A stretch of 32,880 nt of DNA from Pirellulales bacterium (lineage in GTDB: Bacteria; Planctomycetota; Planctomycetia; Pirellulales; JALHLM01). This document shows, in pieces, positions 24,632 to 32,880 of the stretch. The notes under the pieces were generated by a model that saw only the letters and a list, made by a program, of their open reading frames with translations, had not been told where the DNA came from and ran no database searches. Position 1 is the first letter of the stretch. Each line of letters begins with the position of its first letter. The translations under genes and the position numbers were made by a program. The DNA lies in the NCBI GenBank assembly GCA_022844585.1, contig JALHLM010000005.1:1-32880 (forward strand), in the 5' to 3' direction.

Positions 24632-27244
24632 TCATTCTTCTTTCCCATCTTGCCATTTCCCATTCTGCATTTCATTTTGAGTGGCGACGGCGACAGAACC
24701 CTCGTTTCTCTCGGGTTTTGAGGGGGTTTCGTCGCCACCAAGGGTCACCAAAAGTCGAAATGCCCGACTTGGACGCCCGCCATTGCCACTACCATTCTGG
24801 GCGAGCCAGTCACCGCAACCCTGACTCACCAGCCGCTGAAGGTCCGCTTCGGCCATCGACTCTTGGTTGCGATAGCGGCGAGGCCCACGCATCAGATCGC
24901 GTGTCGTGACGACGCCGCCCCGCTGGCGGATGTAGTCGATCAACTCACGGCACTCCCGCTGATCGGGGGTTTCGTCGATCATAGCGTAGATGCGTTTCGT
25001 CTCGGCCGAGAACCATCGCACCAACGCAATCCCGGCGGAGAGTGCCTCCACGCCGACGTCGGTGGGCGGCTGCCATTCGTCAACGGACATCCAAGACGCC
25101 AATTCACAAATGAGCGCCAGCCGAGCGGCGTACCCCGTCAGTTTGGCCCAGGCGGCGGAGAGGTCGCCGTGCAGGGCTATCTGTTCGTCCGCGTGAGCGT
25201 CGTGGAATTCGATCCAGAGTTTTTTGGCGTCGGGGTTGAGCGAAAGTAGCGTCGGGGCTGGTTCGCCCGTTTGCTCGTCGTACTGTAGTGGCAGATCAAT
25301 GAGCCAGTCGAACATGGTGGCCAGTCGATCCTGGACCGTGCCATCGACGGCTGAATCGCGCCAGCGGGCGACGCGTGCGGGTGGATAGGCCATCAAGAAC
25401 CGGGCGGCCAAGCCCGACTCCATTCGGTCCCGAGTGAAGCTTCGGCGCAGGACGCCGGGCTGGATCGCCCCGACGATCGACAAGTTGGCCAGCGGCACGT
25501 AGATCGAGGGCTTCTCGATGTTCTTGCGATCCATCACCAGCGGCCGTGCGCCATGCATCGCCAGGTAGGCCGCCTCATCGCCCCCACGACCGCCTCGATA
25601 TTGATTCATGCTGCCGAAGAAGCCCGATAGCTCATCACGAAAGAGCAGCAGCCCGCGGGGATTTTGCTCCAGGCGCACGGCGAGTGCCTCGGTGGTCACA
25701 TCGCTGACCGTGAAGCGGGTGCAGACTGGATGTACCGGTGTTTGGGGCGGCGTCTGATCGGACTTCTTGCCGCGACGGCCACCGGTCTGATTAGAGGCCT
25801 GTCGAAAAGCTCGAAGTGCAACGTCGTAATCGGCGAGCGCGGCATTGTGTTTTTTGATCGCCTCGGCTTCCCGACGCCGCAATGGGCGAATCGGCGCTTC
25901 TAAGGCCGGACTCTTGCGAGTGCCAGATTCGCAGACTACCGACGCCCAGACGATCGGCGGCTCGGAGTAGTCGCGCTTGAGGGCGATCCGGTAGGAGTTG
26001 CCGATGGCCGCCGCCATGGCGCTCAACAGAGGAAGCGCGACCATGCTCTCGTCGCAGTCGATCGACCTCGCCGTCTGCTGCACGAAGTCGCGGCAGACGC
26101 GTGGAAGCACGTGCGTTGGAAACGGCTGAAACACGTCGGGAACAGTGAATGGTTGTGCCTTCACCGTCGGAACTGTGGCCGCCGTCAAGGCGTGCCCATT
26201 CGTGCCGCCATAACCGTTTGCCCGGAGCGCCGCGGCCGCCGCGCTGTAGTTGCCGTCGTGGTTTAGCATCGTGTAGGTCGCGAACTTGCTGTAGCTGGAA
26301 CAACGTCGAGTGCCAACAGGGCCGTCGAACGGGTATGCGTTCGTACTGAATACGCAGAATAACTCGGTGCAATTGGCGCTCACGACGCCCGTAGTGGCGC
26401 TGACGCCGCGATCTTTTCCAGGCCGCCGCCACATCGTTAGCGCGCCGCACTGTCGCACAGTGACCCAACCAGCGGGCTCCAAGATGGCTTCCCAGGACGA
26501 CGCCAAGTTGAACGCGGTGCCGGGGGCGTCGGCGCGCACGTGCGCCGTTGGCGCTTCGGTGATCTCGTTGCGGTCGACGTAGCGATTGAAGGACTTCGCC
26601 GTGGCGACGAGCAGCTGATGTTCCTCGGCCGTGATCACGCAGATCTCCGGGAGAGGTGGGCCGGCAACTTGGCGGTACGGCTGACCGGAAGGATGGCACT
26701 TCGCTGGTGAACCCGGCGCAATCGCGTAACCGCCCTCGCCACGGGTTTCGATCAAGGTCTCCGGCGCGAACCGCTGCTTCCCGGTTTTGGCATCGACGAT
26801 CGGCTCGCCGGCGGCGTCGAATTGCGGCCGAAGCTCAGACTGTGCCATCTTAGTGCTACCGGGCACATCGCCGAGAATGCGATAGCGATAATGCCGACCT
26901 CCGCCCCCATCGCGCGGCGTCGCCACGGTCGACAGTTTTTCCAATAGCCCGGGTACTTCCTCGCGAATTCCCGCTTCGAACGGCTCCACCAAGGCCGGAT
27001 CGTCGATATCAAGCGTCTCTAGACCGCCGCTGACGCGGCCACTGATGATCGCAATGCCTGTTTCGGAGCTGAACATGCGCCTGATTTCTGGCTCGCCAGC
27101 GATGCGCTCTTGAAGCTGCTTCCACGTCTGGCCAGCGGGCGGCTGCTTGGTCCCGTCACATGCAATTGGGACCACCGATAGGCCGGCGGCGGCGTAACGC
27201 AGAGCAGCCTCTACTGGCGATCCATCAAGCGCGTTGTGCATCAT
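24632..27244 (-). CDS. Prim-pol N-terminal plus DUF3987 replication-type protein
   Basis: N-terminal ALRYAAAGLSVVPI....KQPPAGQTWKQ....GIAIISGRVSGGLETLDID fits bifunctional primase/polymerase; C-terminal SVVCESGTRKSPALEAPIRPL..LLLFRDELSGFFGSMNQYRGGRGGDEAAYLAMHGARPL fits DUF3987. Likely start MMHNAL at 27244. Confidence 0.85.
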   Translation of the reverse strand: MMHNALDGSPVEAALRYAAAGLSVVPIACDGTKQPPAGQTWKQLQERIAGEPEIRRMFSSETGIAIISGRVSGGLETLDIDDPALVEPFEAGIREEVPGLLEKLSTVATPRDGGGGRHYRYRILGDVPGSTKMAQSELRPQFDAAGEPIVDAKTGKQRFAPETLIETRGEGGYAIAPGSPAKCHPSGQPYRQVAGPPLPEICVITAEEHQLLVATAKSFNRYVDRNEITEAPTAHVRADAPGTAFNLASSWEAILEPAGWVTVRQCGALTMWRRPGKDRGVSATTGVVSANCTELFCVFSTNAYPFDGPVGTRRCSSYSKFATYTMLNHDGNYSAAAAALRANGYGGTNGHALTAATVPTVKAQPFTVPDVFQPFPTHVLPRVCRDFVQQTARSIDCDESMVALPLLSAMAAAIGNSYRIALKRDYSEPPIVWASVVCESGTRKSPALEAPIRPLRRREAEAIKKHNAALADYDVALRAFRQASNQTGGRRGKKSDQTPPQTPVHPVCTRFTVSDVTTEALAVRLEQNPRGLLLFRDELSGFFGSMNQYRGGRGGDEAAYLAMHGARPLVMDRKNIEKPSIYVPLANLSIVGAIQPGVLRRSFTRDRMESGLAARFLMAYPPARVARWRDSAVDGTVQDRLATMFDWLIDLPLQYDEQTGEPAPTLLSLNPDAKKLWIEFHDAHADEQIALHGDLSAAWAKLTGYAARLALICELASWMSVDEWQPPTDVGVEALSAGIALVRWFSAETKRIYAMIDETPDQRECRELIDYIRQRGGVVTTRDLMRGPRRYRNQESMAEADLQRLVSQGCGDWLAQNGSGNGGRPSRAFRLLVTLGGDETPSKPERNEGSVAVATQNEMQNGKWQDGKEE
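24681..24738. repeat. Imperfect inverted repeat, copy 2
   Basis: GTGGCGACGGCGACAGAACC (24681-24700) ... GGGGTTTCGTCGCC (24723-24736); lies in the 3' end of the DUF3987 gene. Confidence 0.6.
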
Positions 27245-27446
27245 GCTCAGAGACCTTCTCCAAGATGCCCCCGATCGGGATCGTTGTCCGTTGTGATTCT
27301 GAAGCGCCGCAGTTCGCATCGCCCCCTTCGGATTCTTCGCCGCCAGTGCCGGCAAGCAGGAGCCCGGCTAAGGCCTGGAAGAACGCGTCAGGCAGGTCGT
27401 CGGGATTCCCGACGAGTGCGATTCGATCCGCGGCCGGCTCAGGCAC
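27225..27446 (-). CDS. Hypothetical small protein missed by the ORF track (GTG start)
   Basis: GTG at 27446 overlaps the stop of the HTH gene (GTGCCTGA). Encodes about 73 aa (VPEPAADRIALVGNPDDLPDAFFQALAGLLLAGTGGEESEGG...) and overlaps the downstream start. Confidence 0.5.
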   Translation of the reverse strand: MPEPAADRIALVGNPDDLPDAFFQALAGLLLAGTGGEESEGGDANCGASESQRTTIPIGGILEKVSEHDAQRA

Positions 27447-27708
27447 GAGCGCCCTCCGGCTGGTTGCAGTGACCGCCGGGTTCTGGCAACTCCCATTCCG
27501 TCCGCGGCGGTGCGCCGGCGACCAGCCAAGCGCGTACTTCTTCGAGCCGCCAGCGCTTGGAGCGCCCAAGCGCGATCGGGCGAGGGCCGAGGAGGCCGCT
27601 TGAGTGGCACGCCCATACATGGCGTTCGGAAACGCCCAAGAGCTTGGCCACTTCTCCGGCAGTCAGGACGAGACAGTCCAGTTCAGCGGTATGCGGTTCA
27701 GTTCCCAT
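27439..27708 (-). CDS. Excisionase/MerR-like HTH DNA-binding protein
   Basis: LTAGEVAKLLGVSERHVWACHSSGLLGPRPIALGRSKRWRLEEVRAWL is a classical excisionase-family wHTH. Confidence 0.85.
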   Translation of the reverse strand: MGTEPHTAELDCLVLTAGEVAKLLGVSERHVWACHSSGLLGPRPIALGRSKRWRLEEVRAWLVAGAPPRTEWELPEPGGHCNQPEGARA

Positions 27709-27800
27709 ATCGGGATTTTTCCCGATACGAGCGGCGAAGTAAGCTTCAGAGGGGTTTTACTTCGCCTTTAGCCGCTTCAGAGAGAAAGGCGCAGTGAGGG

Positions 27801-28865
27801 TCACTGCGGGGTTTCACCGTTCGACTGCGGGGTTTGACCAATTCGCTCGACGCGGGGGCGTCCGGGCCTTCCTTTCCGAATCGGCCAACCGTGGTACATG
27901 GCGATGTTATCGATCGCAGTCCGAAGGGCGTTTTCCGATTCGAGCGTGTAGTAACCTTTCTCATTCTTGCTGAGTAGCTCGAGGATCTCGGCGTTGGTCT
28001 TTCCGTCGACTCGAAGCTCGTAGAGCCAGACGTTTCGCCAGTAATTGTCCGGATCGCGGTACTCCTTACACCGCTCGTCGCTCGCTGCGATAGGTCGACT
28101 GACGGCTGTGACGGCCTGTTCCAATTGCTGGACTTTATGCTCTGACTCTTTGGCCGGCACGGCCGCCAGGAACGGGCTGCGTTTCGCACGTAGCTCGATG
28201 ATCTCATTGACACAGGCGTCGGCGAGCTCGTAAGCACGCACCAACGGGTCATCTTCGTCGGTAAAGTCCAAGTCAGGAGCCGTGCGGTGGTAGTTCAGCT
28301 TGGTCAGCACATACAGCACCGGGCTATGTACGGCGTCGAAATCGTGAATGATCCGAAAAATGTAGCCCAGATCGTGGAACTCGTTGACGAGCACGGATTC
28401 GAGGATTTCCAATTCATCCCATGTCAACTTTGAAACGCTCCCAAACGTCTCGTATCCGGTGCCTCCGTCGATTTGCATGTAAACCGTCGGGAGTTCGTCG
28501 GATTTTAGACTCCGAATGATGGCCGCATGCTCAACCGCAATGGCGTTGATCCACTGCAGCTCGCCCTTCCAAGAGTTGTCGGAATGGGATCGCTCGTCCG
28601 AAAAGACGTCCTGAAGCCCATCCCATTCGTTCTTTCTGTTTACGAACTCGACGGGGTCCTCGTCGGCCGCCGGAACCAGTTCGAAGGACCATGGACCGTT
28701 GCCGCTCGCGTCAGCAGCATCCTCCAAATAGCGCTGTACGGATTGGGCCAACAGCTTGCATTCGTCGGCGCTCAGATCGTCAGCCAAGTAAGCTGCAAGC
28801 GGACCCATCACATTCGGACCGCAGGCCGTGAAGATGCGTTCGCGAGCGGAATAGCGCGTCGCCAT
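27801..28865 (-). CDS. Uncharacterised protein, possibly DNA-binding (AT-hook-like tail)
   Basis: 354 aa; C-terminal helical segment then RKGRPGRPRVERIG; promoter and structured leader upstream. Confidence 0.7.
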   Translation of the reverse strand: MATRYSARERIFTACGPNVMGPLAAYLADDLSADECKLLAQSVQRYLEDAADASGNGPWSFELVPAADEDPVEFVNRKNEWDGLQDVFSDERSHSDNSWKGELQWINAIAVEHAAIIRSLKSDELPTVYMQIDGGTGYETFGSVSKLTWDELEILESVLVNEFHDLGYIFRIIHDFDAVHSPVLYVLTKLNYHRTAPDLDFTDEDDPLVRAYELADACVNEIIELRAKRSPFLAAVPAKESEHKVQQLEQAVTAVSRPIAASDERCKEYRDPDNYWRNVWLYELRVDGKTNAEILELLSKNEKGYYTLESENALRTAIDNIAMYHGWPIRKGRPGRPRVERIGQTPQSNGETPQ

Positions 28866-28868
28866 GTA

Positions 28869-28919
28869 GTTCTACCCTTTGGACGGGCCGGCGCGGGCGG
28901 GGCAACGGAAGGGTAGAAC
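28869..28919 (-). promoter_or_regulatory. Long inverted repeat sequestering the SD of the 27801-28865 gene
   Basis: Perfect 11-nt arms GTTCTACCCTT (28869-28879) and AAGGGTAGAAC (28909-28919). On the minus strand AAGGG is the SD, about 9 nt before the ATG. Confidence 0.65.
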
Positions 28920-28942
28920 CGTAACCGCCGCCCGGGCCGCTT

Positions 28943-28969
28943 GGTCGCTCGCTGGCCTGCGAGGCGACC
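28943..28969 (-). promoter_or_regulatory. GC-rich leader hairpin
   Basis: GGTCGCTCGC / loop TGGCCT / GCGA(G)GCGACC, a 10-bp stem with one bulged G. Confidence 0.55.
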
Positions 28970-28994
28970 GTCCCGATGATCGTCAGAATAGCAG

Positions 28995-29030
28995 TCACGA
29001 CGTGATAATGTCAAAGTGACAGAATGTCAA
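28995..29030 (-). promoter_or_regulatory. Sigma70-like promoter with overlapping operator palindromes
   Basis: Minus strand TTGACA (29025-29030), 17-nt spacer, TATCAC (29002-29007). Palindromes TCACG-A-CGTGA (28995-29005) and TGTCA-AAG-TGACA (29009-29021) overlay it. Confidence 0.65.
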
Positions 29031-29163
29031 GAATTGTTGCTAGTGACCTTAGCCGCAACTGCCCTGAGTTGGCGGCCGGCGACATAAGCATCCGATTGGC
29101 GGCGTTTCGGCAATCGCCCTGGGTGAAGAGCTGCTCTCGCTCGCCGAATAATTGGGGATCGCC

Positions 29164-31431
29164 CTAGTTTTTTTCGCGCTCCCGAGAACGAACTTCCAGA
29201 TTAGACACTGTCCATCCGAGTCTGTCCATTTCACGGACAAGTTCCGTATAGACTTGGGATTCTTGGTCGTGGCTCATGATTGTAACGACCAGGAATGCCG
29301 GTAAAGGCTCCTCCTCAAAACACTCGGCGCGGTTGGTCATTTTCAAGTGCAATCGCCAATCACGACCGGCCGGCGTCTTCTTGAATCGTCGGTAGTAGGT
29401 TTTCATTGGTGCCCATTGAACGCCAAAATCCGACAGCGCTGGCGGATATCGTTTGCATAAGTCTTTTGGCGACGGGTGGACTTCTCGGCCTCCGTAAACT
29501 TCCCCTTTCTCCTCGTCAAATTCCAAGAATCCAAGCGACGCGTCGATGTTTCGTCGACAGTATTCGACTCCAAATGCACGATCCAATGGCGAGTCGTAGA
29601 TCAGGGTCATAAAGACGTCACATTTCAGCATGCCAGCGACGTTCAGACACGGTGGCATTGCAAATGGATGTTTATAGAATCGCAGCCTCGTTTGAACAGG
29701 AGCCTGGAAGATTACTGTCGCACGAGACTGTTTGCAGTGCAGAATTTCGCCCGCATCAGGCGGCCGACCGTAGCCCGTATACTCAATGACGTCTGGCACA
29801 GGAGGACCATTTTCGACAAATGCCGAATGCACAACTAGCGCTTTGACCAGCAATGGATTTGAAGCGCTTCCGTCAGTTCTCAACTCCGACTCGACGGTGC
29901 CTGCAATCGCTGAAATCAGGGGTGTTGCGTAACTAACTCCAACGTGTTCAATGAGTTGTCGGTTCAAGCCGAGGGAGACTACACCCGTCTGAAAATAGTT
30001 GCCCTGGCTATCGCAGTTCCCTGCGTAGTGACTAACCTCGGGCTTTGGAATACCGCCAAGTCCTGGGCCTCGCAGGGAGAAAGGACTGACCTGCTCTCGC
30101 CGCACGCACGTGCTATCGTTGTCAGAATGTGCGAGCCCGCCTACCGTCAGTCCCCTAAGTCCATCGCCCGGAGGGGCTAATCTATCTTGTCCAGAAAAGG
30201 AAGAATCGACCGGCCATCCTCGATATGGCGTCGCGCTCATATTCCCAGCAGCAACCACAAAGAGCACTCCGAATTGCTTCTGCAAGTCGTCAATCGCCGC
30301 ACCGAATTCGGACATTGAATTGGAATTACATGCTACGCCCGACGACGCAAGTGACAGATTCCACACTCCAACCTCGGGAAACAGCTTCAGGGATTCCTCG
30401 AACAAATCCAGCAACTGCGATTCCTCAGCCTCGCCAGAATGGTCGAAAACGACAACGTCAACAACCTTGCAGGACGTGGAAGGAAAGCGGGGATTTCCGT
30501 GGTTTAAGTGCCGGCCATTTGCAATGAGCCCGGCGACGAATGTTCCGTGGGAGTTATCCTGAAGTTCTTGCGGATGCCAATCCTTTCGCGCGACAATCCA
30601 CTGTTGCAATGCCTCATTGTCAGGATCAGTGCCGGAATCAAACATTCCGATCAGCGGATAATTGCTGTCACGATCTGGGGATGGAAAGCAATCATCAGTC
30701 ATCGGCCCCAGAACGCGTGCAGCAGTACGCACCAGCCGAAAACGAGGCATTGCACACACGTTTTGTGTGCCTGGAAAGCTAGCCAGCCGCGCCGCAACTT
30801 GTGGGTTCTGAGCCTCGCAGCGATAAATGCGAACTCCTCGCCCATAGTTGACTTGCTTCAATCCTGTTGCTCCATTTTCTTGCGCAAATCTCTCAAATTC
30901 GCGTTCGAGCAAGCGATCGTACGCATTGTTTCTGTGGCGAAACAGCTTTACGCGGAGCGATTGCCGTTTGCTCGCTTGCTCAGTCAATTCACGTTCTAAC
31001 GCATCGCTGGCGGTATAAGGTTCAATCTCTTGCAGAGTGGAAAGATGAGACACTGCATCCTTTGACGCGGCTGTCATGATTCGCTGTTCTAGCTTTGTGA
31101 GACCGCTGGCAGTTGCGCTCACAAACAAGGTTCCTGCTTCGGACACACCGATGATCGGGCATGTGTCGTCGCGAAGAATCTCATCTGGACGATACGACTT
31201 CTTGCGAGCCTCTTCCTTCAACACGACCTTCGCCACTGCTGGCATTCCATTTTGCAGGGCCTGCTCAAACGTCTTGGCAACGTTCTTAACTTGCGCGGCG
31301 TAGTTGCGCCTGTAATTCGCGTCAACTGTACAGAGCGGATCGAAACCTCCACCTTTCTCGTTTGGCTCTTTGAAGTCGATGTCCTTAGTGGGCAGCACAA
31401 CTTTAATCGGGAGCAGATCTTTGTCAGCCAT
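29164..31431 (-). CDS. S8 (subtilisin-like) serine peptidase paired with AAA ATPase
   Basis: Triad motifs LIGMFDSGTD (Asp), DNSHGTFVAGLIA (His), HVGVSYATPLISAIAG (Ser). ATG overlaps the AAA stop (ATGGCTGA). Confidence 0.9.
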   Translation of the reverse strand: MADKDLLPIKVVLPTKDIDFKEPNEKGGGFDPLCTVDANYRRNYAAQVKNVAKTFEQALQNGMPAVAKVVLKEEARKKSYRPDEILRDDTCPIIGVSEAGTLFVSATASGLTKLEQRIMTAASKDAVSHLSTLQEIEPYTASDALERELTEQASKRQSLRVKLFRHRNNAYDRLLEREFERFAQENGATGLKQVNYGRGVRIYRCEAQNPQVAARLASFPGTQNVCAMPRFRLVRTAARVLGPMTDDCFPSPDRDSNYPLIGMFDSGTDPDNEALQQWIVARKDWHPQELQDNSHGTFVAGLIANGRHLNHGNPRFPSTSCKVVDVVVFDHSGEAEESQLLDLFEESLKLFPEVGVWNLSLASSGVACNSNSMSEFGAAIDDLQKQFGVLFVVAAGNMSATPYRGWPVDSSFSGQDRLAPPGDGLRGLTVGGLAHSDNDSTCVRREQVSPFSLRGPGLGGIPKPEVSHYAGNCDSQGNYFQTGVVSLGLNRQLIEHVGVSYATPLISAIAGTVESELRTDGSASNPLLVKALVVHSAFVENGPPVPDVIEYTGYGRPPDAGEILHCKQSRATVIFQAPVQTRLRFYKHPFAMPPCLNVAGMLKCDVFMTLIYDSPLDRAFGVEYCRRNIDASLGFLEFDEEKGEVYGGREVHPSPKDLCKRYPPALSDFGVQWAPMKTYYRRFKKTPAGRDWRLHLKMTNRAECFEEEPLPAFLVVTIMSHDQESQVYTELVREMDRLGWTVSNLEVRSREREKN

Positions 31432-32539
31432 GTGAATGCTCCTTATTCAGGATTTTGTGAATCGCGGGCTGCGACAAGCCGACCAGTTTGCCCAAGGCCG
31501 CTTCCGTGAACAGCCGCTCATCTAGCGCTCTCAGCTGGCGGATCATACTGTCGCGATCAACGCTGTCGCGACCGGTCTCCCTGAGCAATGCCGAAGCAAT
31601 TCCGGCTGCGTCGGCGACATTAGACCGTTGAAGCACTGCTGCGCGAATCGCGTCGTCCGCCACAAGCTTGATTTGCGCGCCCGACAGACCATCACTTAAC
31701 CGGGAAAAAACTTCATCCCATCCCGAAGGTGCAAATCTGCTCAGAAACTTTTGCATCAATTGAGTGCGACATTCAGCGTTGGGCGTATCCAATCTCAGTC
31801 GGCATGCGAATCTGCGCCAAATTGCAGAATCAAGGAGATGTTCGTGGTTCGTGGCCGCGAGCAACACATGGTCTTTGTCAAGTGCGTCGATGTTCTGTAA
31901 TAAACTAATCACCACGCGCTTAAGTTCGCCAAGCTCTCGACCGTCGTCACGCTTCTTTGCAATTGCGTCAAATTCGTCGAGAAACAAAACACAAGGTTCT
32001 GCCATCGCGAATTCGAACAGTCGCCGAACATTCTTGGATGTGCTTCCCAAATAGGAAGAAATCAGGCCGTCACTTCGCGCTGTAACGAGTGGAAGTCCAA
32101 GCTCAGCTGCGATAAAGCGAGCGGTCAATGTCTTTCCATTGCCTGGCGGACCATAGAGAAGCATTGTCGGGGAAATGCCAACGCCGCTTTCTGTCAGCCG
32201 ATCTGATTCGCGAATGTACACAACGAATTGTCGAATTGCATTGAGATTCGACTCTGAAAGAATCAAGTCGACGGAACCCGATTGAACGAATTCACGGTCG
32301 GCGATGCTAAGCGCTGACTCAGCGTCCACGGGGATCGCTCCCCCCTGCCCCCTCGCAATAGACGCCTTCCTAGCCGGACGCTTCTCAACGATTCGTTGCA
32401 GGCGATCAGCTTCCTTGACAGCACCAGAGGTTCGTAGATCGTCAATGAACTGTCGAAGATATGCGGCAGCTGACTCGGCATTGCCGACAATAGCCGCCTC
32501 GGCCATCTTGGACACAAAAAAAAGGTCTTTTCCGTCCAC
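31424..32539 (-). CDS. AAA+ ATPase with C-terminal HTH-like segment
   Basis: Walker A LLYGPPGNGKTLTA, Walker B CVLFLDEFDAIAKK, sensor LLAATNHEHLL, Arg finger AIWRRFACRLRL; C-terminal LFTEAALGKLVGLSQPAIHKILNKE. Start placed at GTG 32539 with SD AAGGGG; ATG 32506 is an alternative and the track start 32635 looks too long. Confidence 0.88.
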   Translation of the reverse strand: MDGKDLFFVSKMAEAAIVGNAESAAAYLRQFIDDLRTSGAVKEADRLQRIVEKRPARKASIARGQGGAIPVDAESALSIADREFVQSGSVDLILSESNLNAIRQFVVYIRESDRLTESGVGISPTMLLYGPPGNGKTLTARFIAAELGLPLVTARSDGLISSYLGSTSKNVRRLFEFAMAEPCVLFLDEFDAIAKKRDDGRELGELKRVVISLLQNIDALDKDHVLLAATNHEHLLDSAIWRRFACRLRLDTPNAECRTQLMQKFLSRFAPSGWDEVFSRLSDGLSGAQIKLVADDAIRAAVLQRSNVADAAGIASALLRETGRDSVDRDSMIRQLRALDERLFTEAALGKLVGLSQPAIHKILNKEHSHG

Positions 32540-32578
32540 AGACAGCCCCTTGCGGTTATTGAAAGCGGCACAATGGTA

Positions 32579-32607
32579 ATTATGTCGGCGATTATTAGTT
32601 ATTGCAA
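32579..32607 (-). promoter_or_regulatory. Putative promoter of the AAA-S8 operon
   Basis: Minus strand TTGCAA (32602-32607), 17-nt spacer, CATAAT (32579-32584), about 40 nt upstream of GTG 32539. Confidence 0.45.
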
Positions 32608-32880
32608 CATCAAAAATGGTTATTTTTTGGCGCAATCTGGGAATGTGCTTGGGTTTGCCGAGAAGTCCAGCAGTTCGCGAGCGATGGAAATGCTGGCGTT
32701 GGCGGCTAATTATCGGTGCTCAAGACGCGCGAGTTCGGCGGAGCATTCCTTCCGATACGTTGAGACCGCTAGTGCGACGTGGTGCGACAAAGCGGAGGGA
32801 TTCTGCAAAATCTTCAAGCGCAACGAAGTTCCGCGGCCGTGAACCCGATCTTCGGTTCTGTAAAGATCGAATCGCCCCGA

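Noticed and set aside
25791-26699. 302-aa minus-strand ORF
   Set aside because: Alternative frame within the strongly supported prim-pol/DUF3987 gene.
32573-32842. 89-aa plus-strand ORF at the right edge
   Set aside because: No motif, overlaps the putative AAA promoter region, and no good SD; cannot be supported.
1-32880. CRISPR arrays, tRNA/rRNA genes, transposases, integrase
   Set aside because: Looked for by eye on both strands; no regularly spaced repeats, tRNA-like cloverleafs or recombinase motifs recognised. A tRNAscan/Infernal run would be needed to exclude small RNAs.

Overview
The window looks like most of a siphovirus-like prophage, or prophage-derived element, in a high-GC bacterium. 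The protein style suggests Planctomycetes, but that is inference. It starts in the 3' part of a host-type cytochrome P460 gene (1-651, +). A long minus-strand structural operon follows, reading right to left: small terminase-like protein, large terminase, zinc ribbon, a 3-gene trypsin-like protease cassette, small protein, portal, protease-major capsid fusion, capsid decoration, head-tail/neck proteins, SGNH hydrolase, gp10-like protein, tail tube, tail chaperones, tape measure, distal tail proteins. To the right are small plus-strand genes (one with a lysine-rich tail and HARE-HTH-like domain), a ParB/DNA methyltransferase, a YaaC-like gene, a possible CsrA-like small protein, a prim-pol/DUF3987 protein, an excisionase-like HTH, a regulator-like gene behind a palindrome-dense promoter and structured leader, and an AAA ATPase/subtilisin-like protease pair. 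I saw no integrase, lysis gene, tRNA or CRISPR. The best candidates for undescribed biology are: (1) the trypsin cassette between terminase and portal (14761-17239), where a stand-alone small protein resembles the protease's own N-terminal domain and a terminator follows; (2) the AAA(HTH)-S8 protease operon (29164-32539); (3) the operator/leader region at 28866-29030. All functional calls come from reading motifs by eye. No database search or structure prediction was run.
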